7,289 nucleotides of DNA from Planctomycetaceae bacterium (GCA_031256755.1 JAIRPZ010000300.1:1-7289), one strand, 5' to 3'. Positions 1-6,499 are shown, numbered from the stretch's first letter. Program-made: numbers and translations. The notes: generated from the sequence alone by a model not told the origin.

Positions 1-68
1 GCAGTACCGGCAGAGACCGCAAGGATGACGGCAGAGAACAGAATAAAAATACGGAATGGAAAAGACAT
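1..68 (-). CDS. Partial gene, N-terminus of a secreted or membrane protein
   Basis: An ATG at 68 opens a minus-strand frame that stays open to the left edge (22 complete codons). It starts MSFPFRIFILFSAV and continues ILAVSAGT: a short basic start, a hydrophobic core of about 14 residues and small residues after it, which is the shape of a Sec signal peptide or a first membrane helix. The start lies in the same CGGCATG context seen at the nadA and methyltransferase starts; no Shine-Dalgarno sequence is visible. It follows the RND permease gene on the same strand after a 174-bp gap, so it could be a downstream partner of the pump (for example an outer-membrane or periplasmic protein) or unrelated. 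The family cannot be recognised from so little sequence. Confidence 0.5.
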   Translation of the reverse strand, partial: MSFPFRIFILFSAVILAVSAGT

Positions 69-213
69 GCCGAAAAATAAGTAAAATTCGTTGTACTCGA
101 TCCAATCCGTTAAATCGGCACATTCGGAACAGAACTTTAATAAAAAGCGGAAAGCAGCAGAGAGCGAGGAACATACGTCTTCCTGTTAAAAAGCAATACG
201 CTCTCATAATGTT

Positions 214-237
214 TGTCCGCCAAGTCCTTGCCGGACA
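214..237 (-). other. Stem-loop just after the RND stop codon
   Basis: TGTCCGGCAA on the minus strand pairs with TTGGCGGACA around a 4-nt loop, with one G-G mismatch in the arm. It begins 5 nt after the TGA stop of the RND gene (243-245). No U-run follows it on either strand, so it is not a classic intrinsic terminator. A 3'-end stabilising structure or a Rho-assisted terminator is possible. The rest of 69-242 shows no gene that I can support. Confidence 0.4.
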
Positions 238-242
238 GGGCA

Positions 243-3200
243 TCATTTTCCTGTCGCTTGTGAAGAACCGGCGACAAACGCCTGAATATCGATCAGCAAA
301 CTCAAGAGCAGCGGCACAACCAGCAGCGTAAAAATGGTCGAACAAATCAAACCGCCGATGACGACCGATCCCAAACCGCAATACAATTCGCTTCCCGCCC
401 CGGATTTCAAGACCAGCGGAGCCATGCCGATGACCGCTGCCGAAGTGGTCATAAAAATCGGACGAATCCGCGTCCGCACCGCCTCCCGAATCGCTTCCCG
501 GTAATCCATCGCTTCAATAATGTCGGTTTCCGACTCTCCGCGCCCCCGCATAAAATTCCGCGTCTGATGCACCAGCAGAATCGCATTGTTCACAACAACG
601 CCGATCAGCAGCACAAATCCCAGCATGGTGAGCGTGTCCATTTGCTGCGACGGATCATAAGCATGCACGATAGCCAAACCGGCAAAGCCGCCGACCATCG
701 CAAACGGTACGGTAAACATAATGACCAGCGGATATGCGAAACTTTCAAACAAACCCGCCATCAAAAGGTAAGTGATCAGCAGCGAAAGGAAGAACCGTGA
801 CGAAAGCAAATGCAAAAAGGACTCGCTGTTGAAACCTGTCCATTGACCGAGCATCGCCCGGCGCGTCTGCGACAGTTTGTCGGCATTGCCCGAAAGTTTC
901 ACGAATACGTCCGGTGTCATACCGCCGTCTTTATGGGCTTCGTCAACGATTTCCATAATCCGTGCCTGAGCGGTTTCCAAAGCGACTTCTGCCGAAGGAA
1001 TCACGGTTAACCGGATCGCCCGTTCCTGTTCAACACGGCGGATTTGCTGGGAAGCATCCGCTTTGACAAATTTGACCAGTTGTCCTATCGGCAGAATTTG
1101 CTGCGTTCCGTCTGCCGCCTGAACGGAAATCGGCAGCGAAATCACTTCGCCCGGTGTCAGCGGAATACCGGGATCGCGGATCAGTGTTAAATCAATGTTG
1201 TCGCCGTCAAAATCGAAATCGCCGACATAGATGCCGTCAATCATTGCCCGCGCCGTATAGGCAATCGACTGCACGCTCAATCCGAGTTCTTTGGCTCTTA
1301 CCTGATCGACAATAATTTCCCATTCCGGTCCGTTGAGATCGTAATTGCCCGGTTCGCTTCGGACACCGGCGCGTGAAAATTCCCGCACGAGACGGCGTTC
1401 CAATTCGGACGTGGATTCTCTCAATCGGGTCATTTCGCTGCCGACCACTTCGATTTGGACGGAATTGGAACCGCCGCCGCGTCTGCCGAAAATTCCCTGC
1501 TGCTGCGCATTGCCGGAACAGCCCGGTATCGTGTTGGTCATCGTGTTCAAAAGCACTTCGAGCGGCTTGACGAGATTGTCATCTTTACTGGTGACCCGAA
1601 TCATCACGCCCTGATTGCGGACAACGATGTAAAAACTTTTGACCGGCGGAATCTTCGGCAGCACTTTGCCGTTTCGTGTATCGGTAATCGGCTGAATCGC
1701 CGTGGCCTCTTCGACCGTGTTTGCTTCCCAATACGGGCGGATAAATTCCGCCGCTCTGCGTCCGACCAGCACATTTTGCTGAATTGAATAAGCCGGCGGC
1801 ATGGTCATATTGCCGATGAGCATGTTTTTATTCCCTGTCGGCAAATAACTTGCCGGCGGCATCAGATGGAAACTCAACACCGTTGCGGCACCGGCAATGA
1901 TCGCGATGATGAGTACCCGAACCCAAATGCCGGAGAAAGAACGGTACGTTAAAAGGTAAATGAAATCCGCATATTTTGCCGTCAGAAAATTACAAACCGG
2001 TACCAGACCGAATAAACTGTTGAGGGATGCTGCCGCAATGCCGCGCTTGTGTTCTTTCGGCTTTAACCATTTCACCGCGCAAACCGGTATCACGGTAACG
2101 GCAACGATCAGTGAAATAAGCACTGCCGCGGAAACAGCAATGGCTAAATCGTAAAAGAGTTGTCCCGATTCTTCCTGAATGGTTAAAACGGGACCAAAAA
2201 CCGCAACGGTTGTTAAGGTTTGCGCAAGCACTGCTCCCCAAACCTCTTGTGTTCCTTCATACGCCGCTGCGAAAACGGTTTTTCCCATGTGCAGATGCCG
2301 GTCAATGTTTTCAAGAACGACAATCGCACAGTCCACAACCATACCGACAGCAAATGCCAAACCGGCAAGCGAAATCACGTTAATGTTCCGTCCGCAAAGA
2401 TACATAACCACGAAAGTACCGATGAGCGAAATCGGTATCGCAATCGAAATGACGATGGTCGGGCGGATACTGCGGAGAAAAAGAAGGAGTGTCAGCACGG
2501 CCAGTATGCCTCCTTCATACATATTCCGCTGAACTAATGAAACGGCGTTGTTGATATAGACCGAATCATCGTAGAGCATTTGAAATTGAATTTTATGCCG
2601 GTCATTTTTATACATGGACAGCAGATTGCCCGGTTTGGAAATGTCCTCGGCAATTTGATTGACTTCTTTCAGAACGCTCAACACATTTGCGCCGGTATCA
2701 CGGATAAACTGCATCGACATGGATGTGGAATTCATGCTCTGATTGAAATAGGTATTCTTTTTCAATGCCAGAATCGGTGTGGCAATATCTTTTAAGTAAA
2801 CCGGCGTACCGTGTACATATTTGACGATGACGTTGCGAATCGGTTCGAGTGAATCGTATCTTCCGAGAACGCGGAACCGAATATCCTGTCTTCCGTTGCT
2901 CATATCGCCGGCGGACTCGTTAAGATTATCATTGAGAATAGCCGCCCGCAGTTCGGCGACGGACACGCCGTTTTGAGCAAGGACAACCGGATCAAACCGG
3001 ATTTGGACTTCGTGTTCCCGTCCGCCGAAAACATCAACTTGGGCAAGACCTTTGACTCTTTCAAACGCCGGTTTAATGTACCGGTCAGCATAGTCGTAAA
3101 ACTCTGCCATTTCGAATTCAGGGTCGTTTTTGGATGTAAAAAGACCGAGAGCAATGGCTTCGTCAGTATTTGCACTGGCAGCCCGAATCACAGGACGCTC

Positions 3201-3566
3201 GACATCATCGGGATAACGCGGGACTTCGTTGAGCCGGTTGGATGTTTCCTGTACGGCGCGGCTCATATCGTACCCGACATTGAATTCGAGTTCGATTCTT
3301 CCTTCGCCGAGTTGGCAAGTCGAAGTCATTTGATAAAGTCCTTGGAGTGTTTTGAGTTTTTTCTCTTGTTCCATGACGATGGACTTTTCAATTTCTTCGG
3401 GTGAGCGTCCTTGCCACGTTGTGCGGATGGAAACGACCGGACGTTCCACGTCGGGAGTCATTTGTACCGGCACTGCCGTTAAGGCAAGAATACCGAAAAG
3501 GAGCGTTAACAGCACACCCACTGCCGTTTTCGCCGGATTGTCAATTGCAAATCGGATAATGTCCAT
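243..3566 (-). CDS. RND-superfamily efflux transporter permease (AcrB/HAE-like)
   Basis: Inner-membrane permease of 1107 residues, the usual length for AcrB-like pumps, which exchange protons for drugs or other exported compounds and work as trimers with an adaptor and an outer-membrane channel. The layout is canonical: TM1 near residues 11-33, a first periplasmic domain with the porter motifs (SPEEIE at 55-60, the GGREHEVQIRFD region at 181-192), TM2-6 at about 350-500, TM7 at about 548-568, a second periplasmic domain, and TM8-12 from about 922 to 1095. TM4 reads GMVVDCAIVVLEN (408-420), so the Asp-Asp proton-relay pair of AcrB is Asp-Cys here. TM10 reads GVVVNNAILLV, with Asn where AcrB has the relay Lys; the TM11 MTTSA threonines (1039-1043) are kept. 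A related VDN/VNN version occurs in many HAE-type pumps, so the gene is probably active, but substrate cannot be predicted. No adaptor gene is in view. The ATG start is 9 bp after a TATAAT box and lies inside a palindrome, so the transcript is probably almost leaderless. Confidence 0.95.
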   Translation of the reverse strand: MDIIRFAIDNPAKTAVGVLLTLLFGILALTAVPVQMTPDVERPVVSIRTTWQGRSPEEIEKSIVMEQEKKLKTLQGLYQMTSTCQLGEGRIELEFNVGYDMSRAVQETSNRLNEVPRYPDDVERPVIRAASANTDEAIALGLFTSKNDPEFEMAEFYDYADRYIKPAFERVKGLAQVDVFGGREHEVQIRFDPVVLAQNGVSVAELRAAILNDNLNESAGDMSNGRQDIRFRVLGRYDSLEPIRNVIVKYVHGTPVYLKDIATPILALKKNTYFNQSMNSTSMSMQFIRDTGANVLSVLKEVNQIAEDISKPGNLLSMYKNDRHKIQFQMLYDDSVYINNAVSLVQRNMYEGGILAVLTLLLFLRSIRPTIVISIAIPISLIGTFVVMYLCGRNINVISLAGLAFAVGMVVDCAIVVLENIDRHLHMGKTVFAAAYEGTQEVWGAVLAQTLTTVAVFGPVLTIQEESGQLFYDLAIAVSAAVLISLIVAVTVIPVCAVKWLKPKEHKRGIAAASLNSLFGLVPVCNFLTAKYADFIYLLTYRSFSGIWVRVLIIAIIAGAATVLSFHLMPPASYLPTGNKNMLIGNMTMPPAYSIQQNVLVGRRAAEFIRPYWEANTVEEATAIQPITDTRNGKVLPKIPPVKSFYIVVRNQGVMIRVTSKDDNLVKPLEVLLNTMTNTIPGCSGNAQQQGIFGRRGGGSNSVQIEVVGSEMTRLRESTSELERRLVREFSRAGVRSEPGNYDLNGPEWEIIVDQVRAKELGLSVQSIAYTARAMIDGIYVGDFDFDGDNIDLTLIRDPGIPLTPGEVISLPISVQAADGTQQILPIGQLVKFVKADASQQIRRVEQERAIRLTVIPSAEVALETAQARIMEIVDEAHKDGGMTPDVFVKLSGNADKLSQTRRAMLGQWTGFNSESFLHLLSSRFFLSLLITYLLMAGLFESFAYPLVIMFTVPFAMVGGFAGLAIVHAYDPSQQMDTLTMLGFVLLIGVVVNNAILLVHQTRNFMRGRGESETDIIEAMDYREAIREAVRTRIRPIFMTTSAAVIGMAPLVLKSGAGSELYCGLGSVVIGGLICSTIFTLLVVPLLLSLLIDIQAFVAGSSQATGK

Positions 3567-3580
3567 AACACGGACATTAT
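3556..3580. promoter_or_regulatory. Palindromic operator candidate over the RND start and -10 box
   Basis: ATAATGTCC (3556-3564) and GGACATTAT (3572-3580) form a perfect 9-bp inverted repeat with a 7-bp spacer. One arm overlaps the TATAAT box and the other encodes the first residues of the permease. Because the predicted transcript start (about 3569) lies inside the spacer, an RNA hairpin is unlikely and a DNA operator for a dimeric repressor (TetR- or MarR-like) is the better reading. No regulator gene is in the window. Confidence 0.5.
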
Positions 3581-3604
3581 AATCGATACAAGTGAAAAAA
3601 ACAA
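3576..3604 (-). promoter_or_regulatory. Promoter of the RND permease gene
   Basis: A perfect TATAAT -10 box (minus strand, 3576-3581) sits 17 bp from a weak -35 TTGTTT (3599-3604). Only 9 bp separate the -10 box from the ATG at 3566, so transcription would start about 3 nt before the start codon. No Shine-Dalgarno sequence precedes the ATG, which fits a leaderless message. Confidence 0.55.
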
Positions 3605-3615
3605 GTTTGCATCAA

Positions 3616-4182
3616 TCATTCTGATTCATAAAGCGTTATCAACTTATTGGCTTTTGCCTCTTTCTTCAATGATGCCTGTTGCCCTGTTTCACTTTTCTGA
3701 CCTTTCCAATCGGTATGATCCAGCCACCCAAATTGAATACGCAGAATACGCGGATTTAATGAAGAGATTTTTTCAAAATTGATCGCCAGATAATAACCGT
3801 TTTTTGATTTTCCAAATTCTGATTTGGTATAACTGCGGTTTCCATATATTGATTTCTGCGAGGATGTTTTCAATTCAATGGAAAAGCGATCATTGCTGAT
3901 ACAGACAATATCTTTTTCTGCTCCTACTCCTTTTCTGAAACCGGAAATATTTTTTGCGATATATTCAGGAATGACATCATGGAGCAGCGCACCGGTTGCC
4001 TGCGGTGAAATACTCATTTCTCTGATTTTAAGGTTGAGATAAGTGTTAATTTTTCCATTGAGTATACTTTCCCACGACTTCAGACAAAAGTCGATGATGC
4101 ATGGAGTGAGCGGATGCTGCGCGACTAGTTGTTCGGTTATTCTTCGCCATTCATTGACGCTGGTGTTGTCATACGAGGACAT
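3616..4182 (-). CDS. Type II restriction endonuclease, ScaI-like
   Basis: A 188-residue protein resembling the ScaI family of restriction endonucleases, which cut unmethylated DNA (AGTACT for ScaI itself). The PD-(D/E)xK core is visible: Asp91 in EKDIV, then 11 residues on the strand SIELKTSS with Glu103 and Lys105. Other stretches that recall the family from memory are SISPQATGALLHDVIPEY (57-74), YGNRSY (113-118), GYYLAINFEK (129-138), FGWLDHTDWKGQ (151-162) and TGQQA near the end. The start lies inside the 3' end of the methyltransferase gene (46-bp overlap) and has the best Shine-Dalgarno in the window (AAGGA, 4192-4196, 9 nt before the ATG), so it is probably translated from the methyltransferase message, after the protective enzyme. 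The region is AT-rich (a sampled 60-base line is 35% GC against 53% in the RND gene), a sign of transfer. The protein looks intact. Family assignment is by motif memory; cleavage specificity is inferred. Confidence 0.8.
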   Translation of the reverse strand: MSSYDNTSVNEWRRITEQLVAQHPLTPCIIDFCLKSWESILNGKINTYLNLKIREMSISPQATGALLHDVIPEYIAKNISGFRKGVGAEKDIVCISNDRFSIELKTSSQKSIYGNRSYTKSEFGKSKNGYYLAINFEKISSLNPRILRIQFGWLDHTDWKGQKSETGQQASLKKEAKANKLITLYESE

Positions 4183-5069
4183 AATAAAGTTTCCTTTTCC
4201 GAAGAAAAGGGAAATTGAAGTGTTTGAGTATAGTTATTCAAAATACGTTTTTTTGCGATTTCACAATAATCTTCCCGAATTTCAAATCCGATACAAAATC
4301 TGCCGTATTTTATACCTGACAAGATTGTTGTTCCTGAACCGGCAAAAGGATCCAATATGATCCCGTTTTGTGATGAGAATCCCAAAACAAGCCGGTTGAC
4401 CAAATCCATAGGGAATTGGCAAGGATGCGGAGTTCTTTCAGCCGAGGAACGGTTCTGTCCTGTTGTAACTTTAGCGATTTCCCAAACATCAGAAGGATTT
4501 TTACCCAACGTGTTGACACGCAGTTTGCCGTTTTTTTTTGAATTCGGATATTTTATGTTTTTATCTCTAATGTCATCAAGGTTAAAAATATAGTTGTTTC
4601 TATCTTTGACATACCAAAGAATCTTTTCATTGCGGGGGCTTAAATAATTCTTACATGCAACTCCTGCTGAATAATTCCATACGATCTCTTGGTTAAGATA
4701 CAGGGGAATTTCATTCCACAGCAGATAGGGCAGCGGCACTGCCCGTCCTTTCGATTCAACGCAGACGTAACCGAGGTTCAAAAGCAAAGAGCCGTTTTCC
4801 GACAAAAGCCGGCAAGTTTCATGCGTCCACCGTTTTGTCCAACTGACATATTCTTCTACAGACAAGACCGATTCATATTCTTTGCCAATGTTGTAAGGAG
4901 GACTTGTTATGACCAAGTCAATCAAATTTGCAGGCAGCATCCGTTGGGCAACCAAAGAGTCAACACAAAACAATGCGCAAAAACGATCTGTATAATAGGG
5001 TTGCCCTAAACGCTCTGTCAAACACCGTCTTATCTCTGTAAGTGATTTTCTTTGTTTCATGCCGCACAT
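4137..5069 (-). CDS. Type II DNA methyltransferase, beta class, probably N4-cytosine
   Basis: A 310-residue S-adenosylmethionine-dependent methyltransferase, the modification partner of the endonuclease gene that overlaps its end. Motif IV is TSPPYN (55-60), the SPPY form typical of N4-cytosine enzymes, though some N6-adenine enzymes also have it. A motif VIII-like region WNYSAGVACKNYLSPRNEKILWY lies at 131-153 in pieces around RNEKILWY, followed by a variable target-recognition stretch (about 155-210), motif X with HPCQFP (215-220) and the SAM-binding motif I LDPFAGSGTT (239-248), then GFEI (261-264). This IV-to-I order defines the beta class. The catalytic motifs are all present. ATG 5069 gives the longest form; ATG 5060 (three residues later) is equally possible and has the CGGCATG context shared with nadA. 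No C (controller) protein gene fits in the 137-bp gap upstream. An A9 run at codons 177-180 could slip. AT-rich stretches (one sampled line 27% GC) support horizontal acquisition. Confidence 0.92.
   Translation of the reverse strand: MCGMKQRKSLTEIRRCLTERLGQPYYTDRFCALFCVDSLVAQRMLPANLIDLVITSPPYNIGKEYESVLSVEEYVSWTKRWTHETCRLLSENGSLLLNLGYVCVESKGRAVPLPYLLWNEIPLYLNQEIVWNYSAGVACKNYLSPRNEKILWYVKDRNNYIFNLDDIRDKNIKYPNSKKNGKLRVNTLGKNPSDVWEIAKVTTGQNRSSAERTPHPCQFPMDLVNRLVLGFSSQNGIILDPFAGSGTTILSGIKYGRFCIGFEIREDYCEIAKKRILNNYTQTLQFPFSSEKETLLCPRMTTPASMNGEE
4192..4196 (-). promoter_or_regulatory. Ribosome binding site of the endonuclease gene
   Basis: AAGGA lies 9 nt before the ATG at 4182, inside the methyltransferase reading frame. 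It fixes the endonuclease start and is the only clear Shine-Dalgarno sequence I see in the window; the other genes lack one. Confidence 0.65.
4531..4539 (-). repeat. A9 homopolymer inside the methyltransferase gene
   Basis: Nine T on the plus strand, nine A in the coding strand, span codons Ser177 to Asn180 of the methyltransferase. A gain or loss of one base would shift the frame before motifs X and I and inactivate the enzyme. It is a possible slippage site for polymerase or RNA polymerase. Confidence 0.7.
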
Positions 5070-5083
5070 CTGTTATAAAACAT
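5057..5083 (-). CDS. Possible 8-codon leader ORF before the methyltransferase
   Basis: ATG at 5083 opens the frame MFYNRCAA and ends with TGA at 5057-5059, overlapping the methyltransferase ATG at 5060 as ATGA. The ATG lies 8 bp after the TACAAT box, so it could be a leaderless start, and its stop would hand ribosomes to the methyltransferase by translational coupling. Nothing but position supports translation; chance occurrence is possible. Confidence 0.25.
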   Translation of the reverse strand: MFYNRCAA

Positions 5084-5090
5084 GCCGCAC
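5058..5090. repeat. 10-bp direct repeat in the methyltransferase leader
   Basis: CATGCCGCAC occurs at 5058-5067 and again at 5081-5090, 23 bp apart, about two helical turns. In transcript sense (GTGCGGCATG) the first copy covers the predicted transcription start and the second covers the methyltransferase start codons. The spacing on one face of the helix suits binding by a regulator, perhaps the methyltransferase itself, but this is inference. Confidence 0.6.
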
Positions 5091-5091
5091 G

Positions 5092-5119
5092 ATTGTAGCA
5101 TAAAGTGTGCCTTTTTCAA
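5092..5119 (-). promoter_or_regulatory. Promoter of the restriction-modification operon
   Basis: Minus strand TTGAAA (5114-5119), 16-bp spacer, TACAAT (5092-5097), each 5 of 6 matches to the sigma70 consensus, with an extended -10 TG one base before the hexamer (TGCTACAAT). Transcription should start near 5085, inside the upstream copy of the direct repeat, leaving only about 16-25 nt before the methyltransferase ATGs at 5069 or 5060. No other promoter of this quality lies between nadA and the endonuclease. Confidence 0.65.
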
Positions 5120-5206
5120 TCCCGCCGAATTGACCGTGTTGCTAATCGTATGACCGGATAAATTTCCGAAACGCGGACTGGCTCTGCTGTACGCCGTGCT
5201 GCGTTT

Positions 5207-6283
5207 TTATTGGCATGCCAGCATCCGTTTCAGGCAAAGCAGCGCATCGGCAGCAACAGATTCCTCCACACGAATCACATTCGTTAAAACACCGGTGTCT
5301 GCCGCCTCAACCATTGCCGATAATTTCGGCAAATCAATCAAACCCATAAACTCACAATAACTCGGCTGCATTGCCAAATTAACGACCGTCTTATCAGGGT
5401 TTTGTTTTGCCAGCCGCTCGACAAACCGCGACTCGGTTCCCGCCGCCCAAAGCGAACCGGAAGGCGATTCCGAAATCCGGTTCAAAATATAACTGGTCGA
5501 ACCGGCTTCATCGGCCTTTTCCGCAACATCACGGCGGCATTCCGGGTGAACAATCACCCGGATACCGGGATAAAGTTGCCGGATTGCGTCAATATGATCC
5601 GGCAAAAACTTTTGATGCACACAGCAATAGCCGTTCCATAAAATAATTTTACTGTTTCGGAGTTGCTCTGCGGTGTTCCCGCCTGCCGCTGCCGTATCGT
5701 CCCAAAGAACGAGTTCCGATTCCGCAATTCCCATCTTCAAGGCAGTATTCCGTCCAAGATGCTGATCGGGAAAGAACAGCACGCGGCGTTTTTCTTTCAA
5801 GGCCGTTTTCAGCACGGCTTCGGCATTGGTTGAAGTGCAGGCGATTCCGCCATGCCGACCGCAAAATGCTTTCAATTCCGCTGTTGAATTGACATAAGTG
5901 ATAGGAGCGAGATCGTCCGTGTCAATGAATGCCGCAAGTTCATTCCAGCACCGCTCAACGGTCTGCCGGGTTGCCATATCTGCCATACTGCATCCGGCGG
6001 CGGGGTCTGGCAGCAGCACGTTGATCCGCCGTCCGTTTCGTCGGGCAAGATTTTCAGCACTATTGGCAAGGATGTCAGCGGTTTCCGCCATAAAATGCAC
6101 GCCGCAAAAGATGATCGTTTCACAATCAGAACTCTTTGCCGCCGCCGCACTTAACTGAAAACTATCGCCCTGCAAATCGGTATGGACGATGATTTCGTCC
6201 CGTTGATAATGATGTCCGAGAATCAGCAAGCGATTGCCCAAGCGGCGGCGAAGGGTGTCAATACGGGAGTGCAGTTCTTTCAT
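5207..6283 (-). CDS. nadA: Quinolinate synthase, [4Fe-4S] enzyme of NAD biosynthesis
   Basis: NadA condenses iminoaspartate (from NadB) with dihydroxyacetone phosphate to quinolinate in the cytoplasm. From ATG 6283 the protein has 358 residues and matches the long, Bacillus-type NadA throughout: GHHYQRDEII near the N-terminus (substrate-binding His), FCGVHFMAETADIL, PDPAAGCSMADM, NSTAELKAF, STNAEAV, FFPDQHLGRNTA, NGYCCVHQKF, VHPEC and SGSLWAAGTE. The three cluster cysteines are those in GCSMAD (Cys98 in this numbering), NGYCC (the first of the pair, Cys220) and PSYCEFM (Cys310). The doubled Cys in NGYCC and the loss of the usual CPC pattern at the third site are small deviations. The frame continues upstream to an ATG at 6352 and a TTG at 6367, but the similarity is strongest from 6283 and the upstream part overlaps a promoter candidate. 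nadB and nadC are not in view. Confidence 0.95.
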   Translation of the reverse strand: MKELHSRIDTLRRRLGNRLLILGHHYQRDEIIVHTDLQGDSFQLSAAAAKSSDCETIIFCGVHFMAETADILANSAENLARRNGRRINVLLPDPAAGCSMADMATRQTVERCWNELAAFIDTDDLAPITYVNSTAELKAFCGRHGGIACTSTNAEAVLKTALKEKRRVLFFPDQHLGRNTALKMGIAESELVLWDDTAAAGGNTAEQLRNSKIILWNGYCCVHQKFLPDHIDAIRQLYPGIRVIVHPECRRDVAEKADEAGSTSYILNRISESPSGSLWAAGTESRFVERLAKQNPDKTVVNLAMQPSYCEFMGLIDLPKLSAMVEAADTGVLTNVIRVEESVAADALLCLKRMLACQ

Positions 6284-6356
6284 GCCGGAAGATTGTACTT
6301 TATTCCAAGAAGGAAGGGAAGTGAACGCCCCCTGCAAAGACCTGAAACTCATCAAT

Positions 6357-6384
6357 ATTGTAAGCAATAGAGACCATTTATAAA
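6357..6384 (-). promoter_or_regulatory. Candidate nadA promoter
   Basis: Minus strand TTTATA (6379-6384), 16-bp spacer, TACAAT (6357-6362) would start transcription near 6350, about 67 nt before the ATG at 6283. A second TACAAT at 6292-6297 lies just 8 bp before that ATG but has no recognisable -35 box. Either or both may be used. Confidence 0.35.
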
Positions 6385-6402
6385 GTTGTTTTCACAACCT
6401 TT
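6382..6402 (-). other. Small GAAA-loop hairpin between the TPR gene and nadA
   Basis: On the minus strand AAAGGTTGT pairs with ACAACTTT around a GAAA tetraloop, with one bulged G. It lies about 100 nt after the TPR stop and is followed by TATAAATGG rather than a U-run, so a terminator role is weak. It could be a 3'-end structure of the TPR message. Confidence 0.3.
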
Positions 6403-6438
6403 TACGGCAAAAACCGGCTTTGCAGGGGACGTGGGAAG

Positions 6439-6499
6439 TGAACCGGCAATCGGCATGAGAAAACGGCAGCGAGAGAATCTGCAACATGAGCCGGCAATC
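6439..6499. repeat. 13-bp near-identical direct repeat after the TPR gene
   Basis: TGAACCGGCAATC (6439-6451) and TGAGCCGGCAATC (6487-6499) differ at one base and are 48 bp apart. The right copy overlaps the TPR stop codon. With the 11-bp repeats nearby, this makes the stretch unusually repetitive for an intergenic region of this size. Confidence 0.45.

Larger units (their letters stand above)
6316..6443. repeat. Direct and inverted 11-bp repeats in the nadA upstream region
   Basis: GGGAAGTGAAC occurs at 6316-6326 and 6433-6443 in the same orientation. Next to each copy lies one arm of a perfect 11-bp inverted repeat: CCCCTGCAAAG at 6329-6339 and CTTTGCAGGGG at 6418-6428. The two composite blocks bracket the nadA promoter candidate and a small stem-loop. 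Transcripts entering from the TPR gene could fold the inverted pair, while transcripts from the nadA promoter contain only one arm. Confidence 0.5.

Noticed and set aside
56..331. 91-codon plus-strand open frame covering the left intergenic region
   Set aside because: It overlaps the C-terminus of the permease and a signal-peptide gene on the other strand; its composition is basic and without domain-like pattern.
2973..3404. 143-codon plus-strand open frame opposite the RND gene
   Set aside because: It is antisense to a well-conserved part of the permease, has no family-like motif and its length follows from the codon use of the real gene.
3594..3625. Possible terminator between the endonuclease and RND genes (T7 run on the minus strand)
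   Set aside because: The only stem near it is a 5-bp pair with a 3-nt loop about 12 nt away; the T-run more likely belongs to the RND promoter region.
5171..5206. Possible terminator after nadA (AAACGC with GCGTTT arms)
   Set aside because: Only six outer and three inner base pairs with wide internal loops, and no U-run on the minus strand, so I do not call a terminator.
5211..5220. Perfect palindrome TGGCATGCCA
   Set aside because: It lies in the last codons of nadA (Met-Leu-Ala-Cys-Gln) with no promoter beside it; most likely coding chance.
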